A stretch of 64,000 nt of DNA from RYN-230 sp963814645 (lineage in GTDB: Bacteria > Actinomycetota > Actinomycetes > Streptosporangiales > Streptosporangiaceae), in the NCBI GenBank assembly GCA_963814645.1, contig CAWFDX010000002.1, positions 1 to 64,000 on the forward strand. Direction: 5' to 3'. How positions within the stretch are numbered: the stretch's first letter is position 1; every line of letters starts with the position of its first letter. Both the position numbers and the translations under genes were made by a program. Under the pieces are notes generated by a model. The model was not told the DNA's origin. It saw nothing but the letters and a program-made list of their open reading frames with translations, and did not search any database. Shown piece after piece: positions 1-7,675 of this stretch.

Positions 1-27
1 GCAGTGACGTAGAAACCCGGAGACAAG

Positions 28-324
28 ATGGCTTCCTATTCGCACGCAACAGCTCGGACCAAGTTTGTAGAAGCAGAGGGCGCTCTTATCGCGTACTGCA
101 GCTTCGGTACCGAAAAGCGAACGCCGCTACTTTTGCTGAATCACTATCGCGCCGGGATGGACCACCGGGACCCTCTTGTCCCCGAGTTCATGGCTCACCG
201 GCAATCGATTGTGCTGCCCGCCGAAAGCGTTCGCGCGAACGTGCCTTCTGAGGCCACCCCGCTCTGTCTACGATCCGCCGCTTCGGCTAAGAGACCGGAC
301 CGCCGGGCGTGCCTATATCCCTAG
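28..324 (+). pseudogene. alpha/beta hydrolase, 5' fragment
   Basis: About 55 N-terminal residues read like the start of an alpha/beta hydrolase: a first strand, then a hydrophobic LLLLNHYR stretch (residues 35-42) where the oxyanion-hole loop sits, then a DP motif. After about residue 58 family-like sequence ends and the frame stops at 98 codons. There is no nucleophile elbow and no catalytic His, so it cannot be active. Two fuller alpha/beta hydrolases follow within 3 kb, so this may be a decayed paralogue. The family call is by eye. Confidence 0.5.
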
Positions 325-375
325 AACTCGGCGTGATGATCCATCGATGCCGAAAAAGAAAAGGAGAAACGACTC

Positions 376-756
376 ATGACTGAGAAAGAACTCGAGGCAG
401 CCGCCAGCGGGTTCCTGGACACGGCGTTCAACCTCGGCGAACCGGAGACGGCCGTCTCCGAGCACGTCGGCGGCAAGTTCGTCCAGCACAACCCCCAGGT
501 CGCAGATGGAGCGGAGGCATTCATCGCGTTCGTCCATTCGATGCGAAGCCAGTCCCCTGAGATGCACCTGGACATAAAGCGCGTCATTACCCAGGGCCAG
601 ATGGTGGTGACGCACTCCCATCTGACGCTCACGCCAGGCGAGCCAGGGCTGGCGCTCGCCGACTTCTTCCGTTTCCAGGAGGGCAAGGTGGTCGAGCACT
701 GGGACGTCATCCAGAACATCCCCGATACCTCAGCCAACCCCAATGGCATGTTCTGA
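376..756 (+). CDS. SnoaL/NTF2-like cyclase-fold protein
   Basis: A 126-residue protein of the NTF2/SnoaL fold. Family members bind small hydrophobic substrates in a cone-shaped pocket; some are polyketide cyclases or ketosteroid isomerases, many are uncharacterised. Supporting features are an N-terminal helix with a FLDTAFN segment, a KFVQHNP motif near residues 34-40 and a terminal strand with VVEHWDVIQ, typical of SnoaL-like proteins annotated as aldol-condensation catalysts. An AAGGAG ribosome site lies about 10 bases before the ATG. It opens a run of + strand small-molecule enzymes. The substrate cannot be read from sequence. Confidence 0.75.
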   Translation: MTEKELEAAASGFLDTAFNLGEPETAVSEHVGGKFVQHNPQVADGAEAFIAFVHSMRSQSPEMHLDIKRVITQGQMVVTHSHLTLTPGEPGLALADFFRFQEGKVVEHWDVIQNIPDTSANPNGMF

Positions 757-954
757 GCATGCCAGAGGCCCAGCGCTCCGCGACCGGCCGGTTTGTGAGC
801 AGGCCGCACCCGGCCTGCTCGCTGCCGCCGCGGCGCGTCTGGAGCGCTTCCCGGGACACAGGCCGTGACCGCGCTCGGTCCACAGGAAGCGGCGACGGGC
901 CGGCCCGCCCGCGATGGCCTGTCCAGACCCGATAGCGGCGCCCGGCTGCCTGGC

Positions 955-1215
955 CACGCGGACGGCGACAGCACCCACGTCCGGGTCCAGGTCCTGACCA
1001 ACGCCCGCGCCTGGACCGGGACAAGCAGCTGCCCGTGATCCGCCAGCTCACCGCCATCGTGGCTGCTGCTACCGGGATCCCTCGCTGGCCGACCGCGCCT
1101 GGGCCCTGCCCACTGAAGGCCCCGACGGCGGATGGGGCCTGGCCGGCCACGCCAACATCAACGCCGAGCTCGCCCAGGGCCGCCCGCGCCGAGATAGCGA
1201 GCCTCCAGCCCGGAC
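955..1215 (+). pseudogene. tautomerase-family protein remnant
   Basis: Three frames together spell a 4-oxalocrotonate-tautomerase-like C-terminal half: HVRVQVLTNAR, then QLPVIRQLTAIVAAATG, then DRAWALPTEGPDGGWGLAGH. The last segment is the ending seen in actinobacterial tautomerase-superfamily proteins. At least two frameshifts (near 1022 and 1075) break it, and no start with the catalytic N-terminal Pro was found. It fits the surrounding catabolic cluster, whose alpha/beta hydrolases often accompany tautomerases. Bases 757-954 upstream show no recognisable gene. Confidence 0.45.
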
Positions 1216-1255
1216 CGGCAACTGACAACCAGACCCGCACAGGAAGGCAACCCAC

Positions 1256-2153
1256 ATGACCACGACCACCAGCAACGACCGCACGGTGCGATACTCGGAG
1301 CTTCCGAACACACTGGTCAGTGCCGCGAACGGCATTGACTACGCGTACCGCGACACCGGGCCCGGCGACGGGGTGCCGCTGGTCCTGCTGCAGCACTTCC
1401 GCGGGAATCTCGACAACTGGGACCCCGCTCTGATCGACGCGCTGGCCTCAGATCGCCGCGTCGTCACCTTCGATTACCCGGGAGTCGGCGGCTCCACCGG
1501 GGAAACAGCACACACCGCTGAGCAGATGGCGCACGAGTCCATTGCGTTCATCGAGGCCCTGGACCTGGGCCCGGTTGACCTGCTCGGCTTCTCCATCGGC
1601 AGCTTCGTCGCCCAGCAGATCGCGTTGACCAGGCCCGCCATCGTACGCCGGGTGGTCCTGGCGTCCGCGGCGCCGCAGGGCGCCGCCGGCATGCACGGGT
1701 GGGCGCCGGAGGTCATCGGCGCCATCGGCAAGCCGCAGACCAGCCCCGAGCAGTACCTCGACGTCTTCTTCGCCCGGTCGCCGGCCAGCCGGAGAGGCCG
1801 GCCAGCAAGCCCTGCAACGCATGTACGCAAGAACCGAGGACCGGGACGCTGAGACGACCTGGGCGACACGCGAAGCGCAGTATGACGCGGTCTGCACCTG
1901 GGGGATTCCCGATCACGCGCTGCTGCAGCGGCTCAGCGGCCTGCAGATGCCGGTGTTCGTCGCCAACGGCGACAGCGACCCGATGATCCTGCCGCACTAC
2001 TCCTACCTGCTGGCCGGCCTAATCCCCCAGGCTCAGCTGAAGATCTACCCCGACTCGGCACACGGATTCCTGTTCCAGCACCACGCCGAATTCGCCGCCG
2101 ACGTCTGCGCCTTCCTCACCGACACGGGCCAACCGGACCGGAACACCACCTGA
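1256..2153 (+). pseudogene. alpha/beta hydrolase split by one frameshift
   Basis: An alpha/beta hydrolase of about 297 residues if the frame is repaired. The first part (to about 1790) carries the oxyanion region QHFRGN (residues 46-51) and the nucleophile elbow GFSIGS, with Ser113. The second part (from about 1800) carries the acid in NGDSDP and the His in DSAHGF. The two parts join if one base is removed from the GGAGAGGCC stretch at 1791-1799. A purine-rich AGGAAGG lies before the ATG. The complete triad across the break means either a very recent mutation or a sequencing error. Substrate unknown. Confidence 0.8.
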
Positions 2154-2207
2154 ACGCCGACGGGAACGTGCCCTCGCATCGACCATCACACGCAAAGGAG
2201 ATTAGTT

Positions 2208-3047
2208 ATGCCCGCCTCAGCCGGATCTGTCATCAAGACACAGGTCAAAACGATCGACGGCCTGTCGATCCGCTACGCCGAAAGCGAGCCGCGCGACGTA
2301 TCGGCGATCCTGCTCAGCCCATGGCCTGAAAGCCTCTACACCTTCGAGCAGATGTGGTCACGCCTGGCCGAGCACGCCCATCTGGTCGCGATCGACCTGC
2401 CCGGCTTCGGACACTCCCAACGGCGCGACGAACTCCTCAAATCATCCACGATGGGCGAGTTCGTCGCGCACGCCGTCGAGGCGTTCGCGCTGACCCGGCC
2501 GCATGCCGTTGGTCCCGACATCGGCACATCCACGCTGCTGTTCACCGCCGCGAACCATCCCGGCCTGCTGCGCAGCCTCGCGATCGGCAACGGCACCGCA
2601 GCAGTGCCGATCCAGATCGGGTCCGTCCTCAAGGACGCCGTCGAAGCACCGGATCTCGATGCGCTCCGCCAGATCGACCCGCATCAGGGCGTCGAGTCGG
2701 TGCTTGCCTTCGTCGAGCACTACAAGCTCCCTGAGCACGTCCACCAGGACTTCCTCGAAAGCTACGAAGGAGACCGGTTCGCCGAATCGATCCGTTTCGT
2801 CCGCTCCTACAAGGACGAGCTGCCGGTGCTCCGCGACCTTCTGCCGCAGATCGAGACGCCCGTCCAGATCATCACTGGGGACCACGACCCCGGCGTCCTG
2901 CCGGTAAACGGCGAGTACCTGCATGAGCGCCTGCCGCACAACAAGCACGATTACCTCAACGCCGGCCACTTCGCCTGGGCGGACGCCGCCGACGACTACG
3001 CCCGCCTGCTCATCGACTGGTGGGACGGAGGCTACGAGCGAGTCTGA
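2208..3047 (+). CDS. alpha/beta hydrolase with Asp nucleophile (dehalogenase/epoxide hydrolase type)
   Basis: A 279-residue alpha/beta hydrolase. The nucleophile elbow reads VGPDIGTS, giving Asp104 instead of Ser; Asp nucleophiles occur in haloalkane and fluoroacetate dehalogenases and epoxide hydrolases, where an alkyl-enzyme ester forms. The acid is probably Asp227 in GDHDPG and the base His254 in NAGHF, so an Asp-Asp-His triad is plausible. The oxyanion region is SPWPES (residues 37-42), resembling the HGWP motif of epoxide hydrolases but without its His. AAAGGAG precedes the ATG. Length is normal for the family. It is the one intact hydrolase in the cluster; its substrate is unknown. Confidence 0.8.
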   Translation: MPASAGSVIKTQVKTIDGLSIRYAESEPRDVSAILLSPWPESLYTFEQMWSRLAEHAHLVAIDLPGFGHSQRRDELLKSSTMGEFVAHAVEAFALTRPHAVGPDIGTSTLLFTAANHPGLLRSLAIGNGTAAVPIQIGSVLKDAVEAPDLDALRQIDPHQGVESVLAFVEHYKLPEHVHQDFLESYEGDRFAESIRFVRSYKDELPVLRDLLPQIETPVQIITGDHDPGVLPVNGEYLHERLPHNKHDYLNAGHFAWADAADDYARLLIDWWDGGYERV

Positions 3048-3107
3048 ACCACGCGAAGCGAGAGGAAGGAGGCTGGCCGTGGACGGATCAGAGCTGGTTT
3101 CATTCTC

Positions 3108-3221
3108 ATGCCTATCGTCATCCCGCTATTCCTGGCCCTCGGGATAGCCGCTCCGTATATCGCGGACAGCCGCGCGAACAAGCGCCGGCGCGCCCATAAG
3201 AAAGGAAAGATGACACCATGA
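3108..3221 (+). CDS. small single-pass membrane protein (putative)
   Basis: A 37-codon reading frame: a hydrophobic N-terminus (MPIVIPLFLALGIAAPYIA) followed by a strongly basic tail (RANKRRRAHKKGK). Its stop overlaps the start of the next gene as ATGA, a typical translational coupling arrangement. There is no strong ribosome site and no homologue I recognise. It may be a real small membrane protein or a leader for the nitroreductase-like gene. Confidence 0.35.
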   Translation: MPIVIPLFLALGIAAPYIADSRANKRRRAHKKGKMTP

Positions 3222-3574
3222 CACTCGTTAGCTTCGAGGCTGCCCTGGAACGCGCGGACGAGCTTGAACTTACCACGACTGGCCGGGTTACCGGCAAGCC
3301 AATCTCCTGTCCAGTGTGGTTCGTCAGGCGCGGCGAGAAGCTGTACCTGGTCCCGGGAGACGGAACGGACAGTCAGTGGTATAGGAACCTGCTCAAGACG
3401 CCCGCAGTACGCCTGTCCGCCCGCGGCGCCCAGTACAGCGCGATCGGCACGCCGGTCACCGACGCGAGCATGTTCGCACGGATACTTGAGTATTTCCGCG
3501 CCAAGTACGGAGCGAAAAACGTGGGCTCGCTCTACCCGCACCCGAACGTAGCCGTTGAGATACCTCTCGCGTAA
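3218..3574 (+). CDS. deazaflavin (F420)-dependent nitroreductase-family protein
   Basis: A 118-residue protein of the split-beta-barrel nitroreductase/quinone reductase family (Ddn/DUF385 type). These use reduced F420 to reduce nitro compounds, quinones or enones. The telltale segment is TTGRVTGKPISCPVWFV (residues 20-36), the family TxGRxTGxP pattern, followed by the LYLVPGDG strand and SQWYRNLL. The ribosome site is AAGAAAGGAAAG. The npdG gene begins 15 bases after it, so cofactor user and cofactor recycler sit in one transcript. The substrate is not deducible. Confidence 0.75.
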   Translation: MTLVSFEAALERADELELTTTGRVTGKPISCPVWFVRRGEKLYLVPGDGTDSQWYRNLLKTPAVRLSARGAQYSAIGTPVTDASMFARILEYFRAKYGAKNVGSLYPHPNVAVEIPLA

Positions 3575-3589
3575 TGGCTGAGTTCACCC

Positions 3590-4267
3590 ATGACGCAGCA
3601 CCACACCCCCCGAACGCCGCCCCTCGAGGGGCTTATCATTACCATTCTGGGCGGCACCGGCGAACAGGGACGCGGGCTGGCCCGCCGGTTCGCGATAGCC
3701 GGGCACCCCGTAGTTATTGGTTCCCGCAGCTACGACCGGGCCCGCGCCATCGCCCAGGAGGCTGGGCATGGCATCTGCGGGCTGGCCAACCGCGACGCCG
3801 CCCGCGAGGCGAACCTGGTGATTGTCACGGTCCCCTACGAGGGCCACAGCGGGTTGCTGGCCGGCCGGGCGGCCGAACTTGCCGGCAAGATCGTGGTCGA
3901 TTGCGTGAACCCGCTCGGCTTCGACCAGGGTGGCGCGTACCCGCTGCCGGTTCCCGAGGGCAGCGCGGCGCAGCAGGCTGCCGCCCTGCTACCCGGCAGC
4001 AGGGTGGTGGCGGCGTTCCACCATGTGTCAGCCGTTCTGCTGCTTGACCCTGAGGCGGAAACCCTTGACCAGGACATCTTGGTGCTCGGCGACGACCGGG
4101 CCGCCACCGACTTGGTGCAGGCGCTGGCCGCCCGGATTCCGGGGGTACGGGGCGTGTACGGGGGCCGGCTGCGCAACTGCCGCCAGATCGAGTCACTCAC
4201 CGCGAACCTGGTGTCCATCAACCGCCGCTACAAGGCGCATGCCGGCCTGCGCATCACTGATATCTGA
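3590..4267 (+). CDS. npdG: NADPH:F420 oxidoreductase (Fno)
   Basis: A 225-residue F420-dependent NADP+ oxidoreductase homologue, catalysing hydride transfer between NADP(H) and coenzyme F420 in the cytoplasm. The N-terminus has the glycine-rich nucleotide loop ILGGTGEQGRG (about residues 18-28), then the VIGSRS turn that reads the NADP 2'-phosphate, the VPYEGH segment and VVDCVNPLGF. The C-terminal part has FHHVSA and RNCRQIESLTANLVSINRRYKAHAG (in parts), characteristic of Fno. Length and motif order are normal. It probably supplies or drains reduced F420 for the neighbouring nitroreductase-like protein. Of the enzymes in this cluster it has the firmest functional assignment. Confidence 0.85.
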   Translation: MTQHHTPRTPPLEGLIITILGGTGEQGRGLARRFAIAGHPVVIGSRSYDRARAIAQEAGHGICGLANRDAAREANLVIVTVPYEGHSGLLAGRAAELAGKIVVDCVNPLGFDQGGAYPLPVPEGSAAQQAAALLPGSRVVAAFHHVSAVLLLDPEAETLDQDILVLGDDRAATDLVQALAARIPGVRGVYGGRLRNCRQIESLTANLVSINRRYKAHAGLRITDI

Positions 4268-4519
4268 AGTTACCGGCAGACCGCATGACATTACTCAGCC
4301 GACAGCGAGGACCATGCCGATTACCCCTAACCTGATCAGGAAGTTCTCATCTGGATCTGAGCCGTATTTCGGAGTGGCCCCACTTGGTTCCGTTTCCGGG
4401 GTGGGCGTGACGGCTTACGGTGCGTGCGCGCGCATGCGTATCCAGGCCAGCCCGGCCGCCAGGGTCCCGCCCGGCGTAGCCATCGACTACCAGCAAGGTC
4501 CTGGAATTAGGAGAGACCA

Positions 4520-4882
4520 ATCAGCGACGAGGACGGTATCCGCCGGACAATCGCGAAATACTGCCAGCTGTTTGATTCCAAGAAGTGGGATGAACTAGCG
4601 GGGATATTTGCCGAGGATTCCTCGGTGACGTCGCGCAGGGGCACAATCCAGGACAGGGCGAACGTGATCCGTGATCTTCAGAGCGCGATGACCGGTGATT
4701 ATCACGGCACGCTGTTTACTGCCAATACCTGGATAATGGTCGAGGGTGACACGGCGAGTGCCGTATCCGATTTCCTGGAAGTGGAAGACACCAGGATAGT
4801 GGCGACCGGAACGTATCACGACACCTTCATAAGATCGGGCGATTCATGGCTCCTGGCGAGCAAGGAGATCCGCCTGAAGTAA
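4520..4882 (+). CDS. NTF2/SnoaL-like protein with apparent ATC start
   Basis: A 120-codon NTF2-like protein (helix IRRTIAKYCQLFDSKKWDEL, then FAEDS, then a terminal strand DSWLLASKEIRLK). Homology-like sequence runs in frame back to 4520, where the codon is ATC, preceded by AGGAGAG at the correct distance. Reading ATC as the start gives xSDEDGIRRT, a normal family beginning; the first conventional start is GTG at 4625, which would remove the first helix and a pocket strand. The gene is therefore either started at ATC (rare) or has lost its ATG by point mutation. Its last 107 bases are duplicated beyond the adjacent IS. Confidence 0.6.
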   Translation: MSDEDGIRRTIAKYCQLFDSKKWDELAGIFAEDSSVTSRRGTIQDRANVIRDLQSAMTGDYHGTLFTANTWIMVEGDTASAVSDFLEVEDTRIVATGTYHDTFIRSGDSWLLASKEIRLK

Positions 4883-4947
4883 TGCAGGAACGGCTCGGAC
4901 AACCACTGGCTCCGGCATGAAATAAAGGCACATGCCGGGGAGTCCGT
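4776..4947. repeat. 172-bp target duplication, left copy (IS copy 1)
   Basis: These 172 bases, the 3' end of the NTF2-like gene and its downstream spacer, recur without a mismatch at 6718-6889, directly abutting both ends of the IS. This is the left arm of an exceptionally long target-site duplication, as described for IS1634-family elements. Confidence 0.95.
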
Positions 4948-6717
4948 CCTGAGTTTGGTCACCGGCCTGCGGAGCGATTATCAACGGCGCGCTGACCTGG
5001 GGTGATGGGTGCGGCAGAGGCGTTTCTGAGGCACTAGCTGGTGCCCTACGGTTGGCCCGTGGCGTGGATTCGGCGGGTGCGGACGTCCTCAGGGGCGACG
5101 GCGGTGCAGATCGCTGAGTCGGCTGGTGGCCGCCGGCGGGATTATCGCGCATGTCGGCTCGGCGCATACCGAGGCTGAGCTCGGGTTGCTGGTCGAGCGG
5201 GCCCGGGCGCTGCTGCGGGATCCGGGACAGGGCGAGTTCGAGCTGGGGATCGAGCCGGTGGCGGCGAAGACGCCGCTGCTTGCCCCGGCTGGTGGTGACA
5301 CGCTCTTCGGTGACCCGGTCACCATGACACGCAAGCGCGTGACGGCCGCCGCCCCGCGGGTGATCTCGACCTCGTCGCGGGTGCTGTATGACGTTCTGGC
5401 CGGGGTGTTCACCTCCCTCGGGTTCGACGCGCTGGGAGACGACGTGTTCCGGGACCTGGTTATTGCCAGGATCGTGGAGCCGACCTCGATTCTGGACACA
5501 GGGCGGGTGCTGACCGATCTGGGCCGCAGGCCGGTGAGCGAGAAGACGATGCGCCGCACTCTGGACCGCTGCGGCAAGGACGGCTACCGTGACCAGCTCG
5601 CCGCGCTGTGCTTCGCCCGCGCGCGGGCCGGCGGCGATGTCTCCTTGTGCCTCTACGACGTGACGACGTTGTATTTCGAGGCGGAGAAGGAGGACGACCT
5701 GCGCAAGGTCGGGTACTCCAAGGAGCGGCGGGTCAACCCGCAGGTCGTGGTCGGGCTGCTGGTCGACCGGCACGGCTTCCCGCTGGAGATCGGCTGCTTC
5801 GAAGGGTCCAGGGCCGAGACGCTGACGCTGCTGCCGGTCATCCGCCAGTTCCAGGCCCGGCACGGCATGGAGGGCATGGTCGTGGTCGCCGACGCGGGCA
5901 TGCTGTCGGCGGCTAACCTGCGCGAGCTGGACGAGGCCGGGCTCGGGTTCATCGTCGGCTCCCGCACGACGAAGGCGCCGGTCGACCTGGAGTCCCACTT
6001 CCGGTGGCATGGCGACGCTTTCACCGACGGGCAGGTCATCGACACCCTCACCCCGCGCGCCGGCAAGAACACCGAGAACAACGTCGCGCTGAGGGCCGAG
6101 CCCGTCTGGAACCGTAACAGCCATTCGTCGTCGTGGCGGGCGGTGTGGGCGTACTCCGCCAAGCGCGCCGCCCGTGACAACAAGACCCTCAACGCTCAGG
6201 AGAACCGCGCCCGCGCCGTCGTGGACGGGGACAAGACAGCACGCACACCCAGATTCGTGACGATCAAGGGCGACGCCCGGACCCTGGACGAAGCCTCGCT
6301 CGCGCGGGCTCGCAGACTTGTCGGCCTCAAGGGCTACGTCACCAACATCCCCGCCACCGTGATGACCCCAGACCAGGTGATCGGCTCCTACCACGACCTG
6401 TGGCACGTGGAAGCAGTCCTTCCGGATGACTAAGACCGACCTCGCCGCCCGGCCCATGTTCGTGCGCACCAAAGACGCGATCGAAGCGCACCTGACCATC
6501 GTGTTCACCGCCCTCGCCGTGGCACGCACCGTGCAGCACCGCTCGGGCCTGGCCGTGCGCAACGTGGTCCGGCAACTCCGGCCCCTGCGCTCAGCGACCA
6601 TCGCGATCAACGGCGCGACACAGACGTTCCCGCCCGCCATCGATCCCGATAAACAGGAACTTCTGGACACGCTCATCACCGGAGATTCAAGGCACTAACG
6701 AAAAGACCAAACTCAGG
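4948..6717 (+). mobile_element. IS1634-family insertion sequence, copy 1 (1770 bp)
   Basis: The ends are perfect 13-bp inverted repeats, CCTGAGTTTGGTC at 4948-4960 and its complement at 6705-6717. The element holds one transposase gene on the + strand. A second copy lies at 49492-51260 in the same orientation, nearly identical. The 172-bp flanking duplication matches the long, variable duplications known for IS1634-type transposition. Because the duplication includes the gene end, insertion left the upstream gene intact and kept the ribosome site of the downstream SDR. Confidence 0.95.
5059..6698 (+). pseudogene. IS1634-type DDE transposase, copy 1 (two frame breaks)
   Basis: An IS4-superfamily DDE transposase. 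The main frame (5126-6433) has the first catalytic Asp in CLYDVTTLYF (Asp178 counted from 5126), the second in VVADAGML (Asp256), and the glutamate of the Y-x2-L-x3-E-x6-K signature in SYHDLWHVE (Glu429). Right after this Glu one surplus base (GAA GCA GTC) throws the frame to a stop; the rest, RMTKTDLAARP to the C-terminus, continues in the next frame from 6426. A second break, an extra G in the run at 5138-5140, cuts off the N-terminal part that is open in copy 2. The protein is probably inactive unless frameshifting occurs. Confidence 0.85.
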
Positions 6718-6889
6718 TGGAAGTGGAAGACACCAGGATAGTGGCGACCGGAACGTATCACGACACCTTCATAAGATCGGGCGATTCATGGCTCCTGGCG
6801 AGCAAGGAGATCCGCCTGAAGTAATGCAGGAACGGCTCGGACAACCACTGGCTCCGGCATGAAATAAAGGCACATGCCGGGGAGTCCGT
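6718..6889. repeat. 172-bp target duplication, right copy (IS copy 1)
   Basis: Identical to 4776-4947. It contains a second, promoterless copy of the last 35 codons of the NTF2-like gene and ends just before the AGGAGG ribosome site of the SDR at 6906. Confidence 0.95.
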
Positions 6890-6905
6890 AGGAGGAGGCT
6901 GAACT

Positions 6906-7604
6906 ATGGAGATTGAGGGATCGGTCGCGCTGGTGACGGGCGCGAGCCGGGGAATCGGCCTGGCGTTCGCGCGCGCCCTGCTGTCCCGCGGCGCCGCCCG
7001 GGTGTACGCGGGCGTTCGGCGGCCCGAGGACTTCCATGAACCTGGAGTGGAGCCGCTGCTCCTTGACGTCACCAATCATCAGCACATCGAGGCCGCTGCG
7101 TCAACAGCTTGCGACGCGAGCATCGTCATCAATAACGCCGGAATTATTGCCGGCCCGGAACTGCTGCACGGCTCTTTGGACGGGGCGCGTCGCGAAATGG
7201 AGGTCAACTATCTTGCCCCATGGGCACTGTCGCGTGCGTTCGCGCCGGTCCTAGCCGCCAACGGCGGCGGAGTGCTTGTGAACATGCTCTCCGCGGCCTC
7301 GTGGAGAGCTAACATCCGGTTGCCTGGTTACGCGGCATCCAAGGCTGCCGAATGGTCCCTGACCAACGCTCTGCGGATCGGTCTGCGGGAGCAGGGAACC
7401 GAGGTCGTCGCGGTCCACGTGGGCTACGTGGACACCGATGCCACCAAGGGACTTGACGTCCCTAAAGTCAGTGCAGCGGAGGTCGCCGAGAAGACTATGG
7501 ACGCGATCGTGCGCAACGATTCCGAGGTACTCGTCGATGAGGCCGCCAAGCGGGTCCGTTCTCTGCTGTCCGGTCCCTTGGATGTGATGTATCCCGCGCA
7601 TTGA
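6906..7604 (+). CDS. short-chain dehydrogenase/reductase
   Basis: A 232-residue classical SDR, an NAD(P)-dependent oxidoreductase of small carbonyl or hydroxyl compounds. It has the Rossmann motif TGASRGIG (residues 11-18), NNAG (76-79), and the catalytic Tyr142 and Lys146 in YAASK. The end is slightly short, with no extended substrate lid. A strong AGGAGG site begins immediately after the right target duplication of the IS. It lies in the same direction as the F420 enzymes and the following quinone oxidoreductase, so a role in the same pathway is likely but not proven. Confidence 0.85.
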   Translation: MEIEGSVALVTGASRGIGLAFARALLSRGAARVYAGVRRPEDFHEPGVEPLLLDVTNHQHIEAAASTACDASIVINNAGIIAGPELLHGSLDGARREMEVNYLAPWALSRAFAPVLAANGGGVLVNMLSAASWRANIRLPGYAASKAAEWSLTNALRIGLREQGTEVVAVHVGYVDTDATKGLDVPKVSAAEVAEKTMDAIVRNDSEVLVDEAAKRVRSLLSGPLDVMYPAH

Positions 7605-7675
7605 GCATCAGGACGCTAGCGCGAACGCGGCTATGACTTGGAAATCATGGATGGCAGTATGACCAGGGCAGAAAA

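Noticed and set aside
4844..6679. Open 611-codon minus frame across IS copy 1 (and the like at 49633-51222)
   Set aside because: It is the mirror of the transposase in GC-rich DNA; the protein is Arg/Pro/Gly-rich with no family features, while the + strand has DDE motifs.
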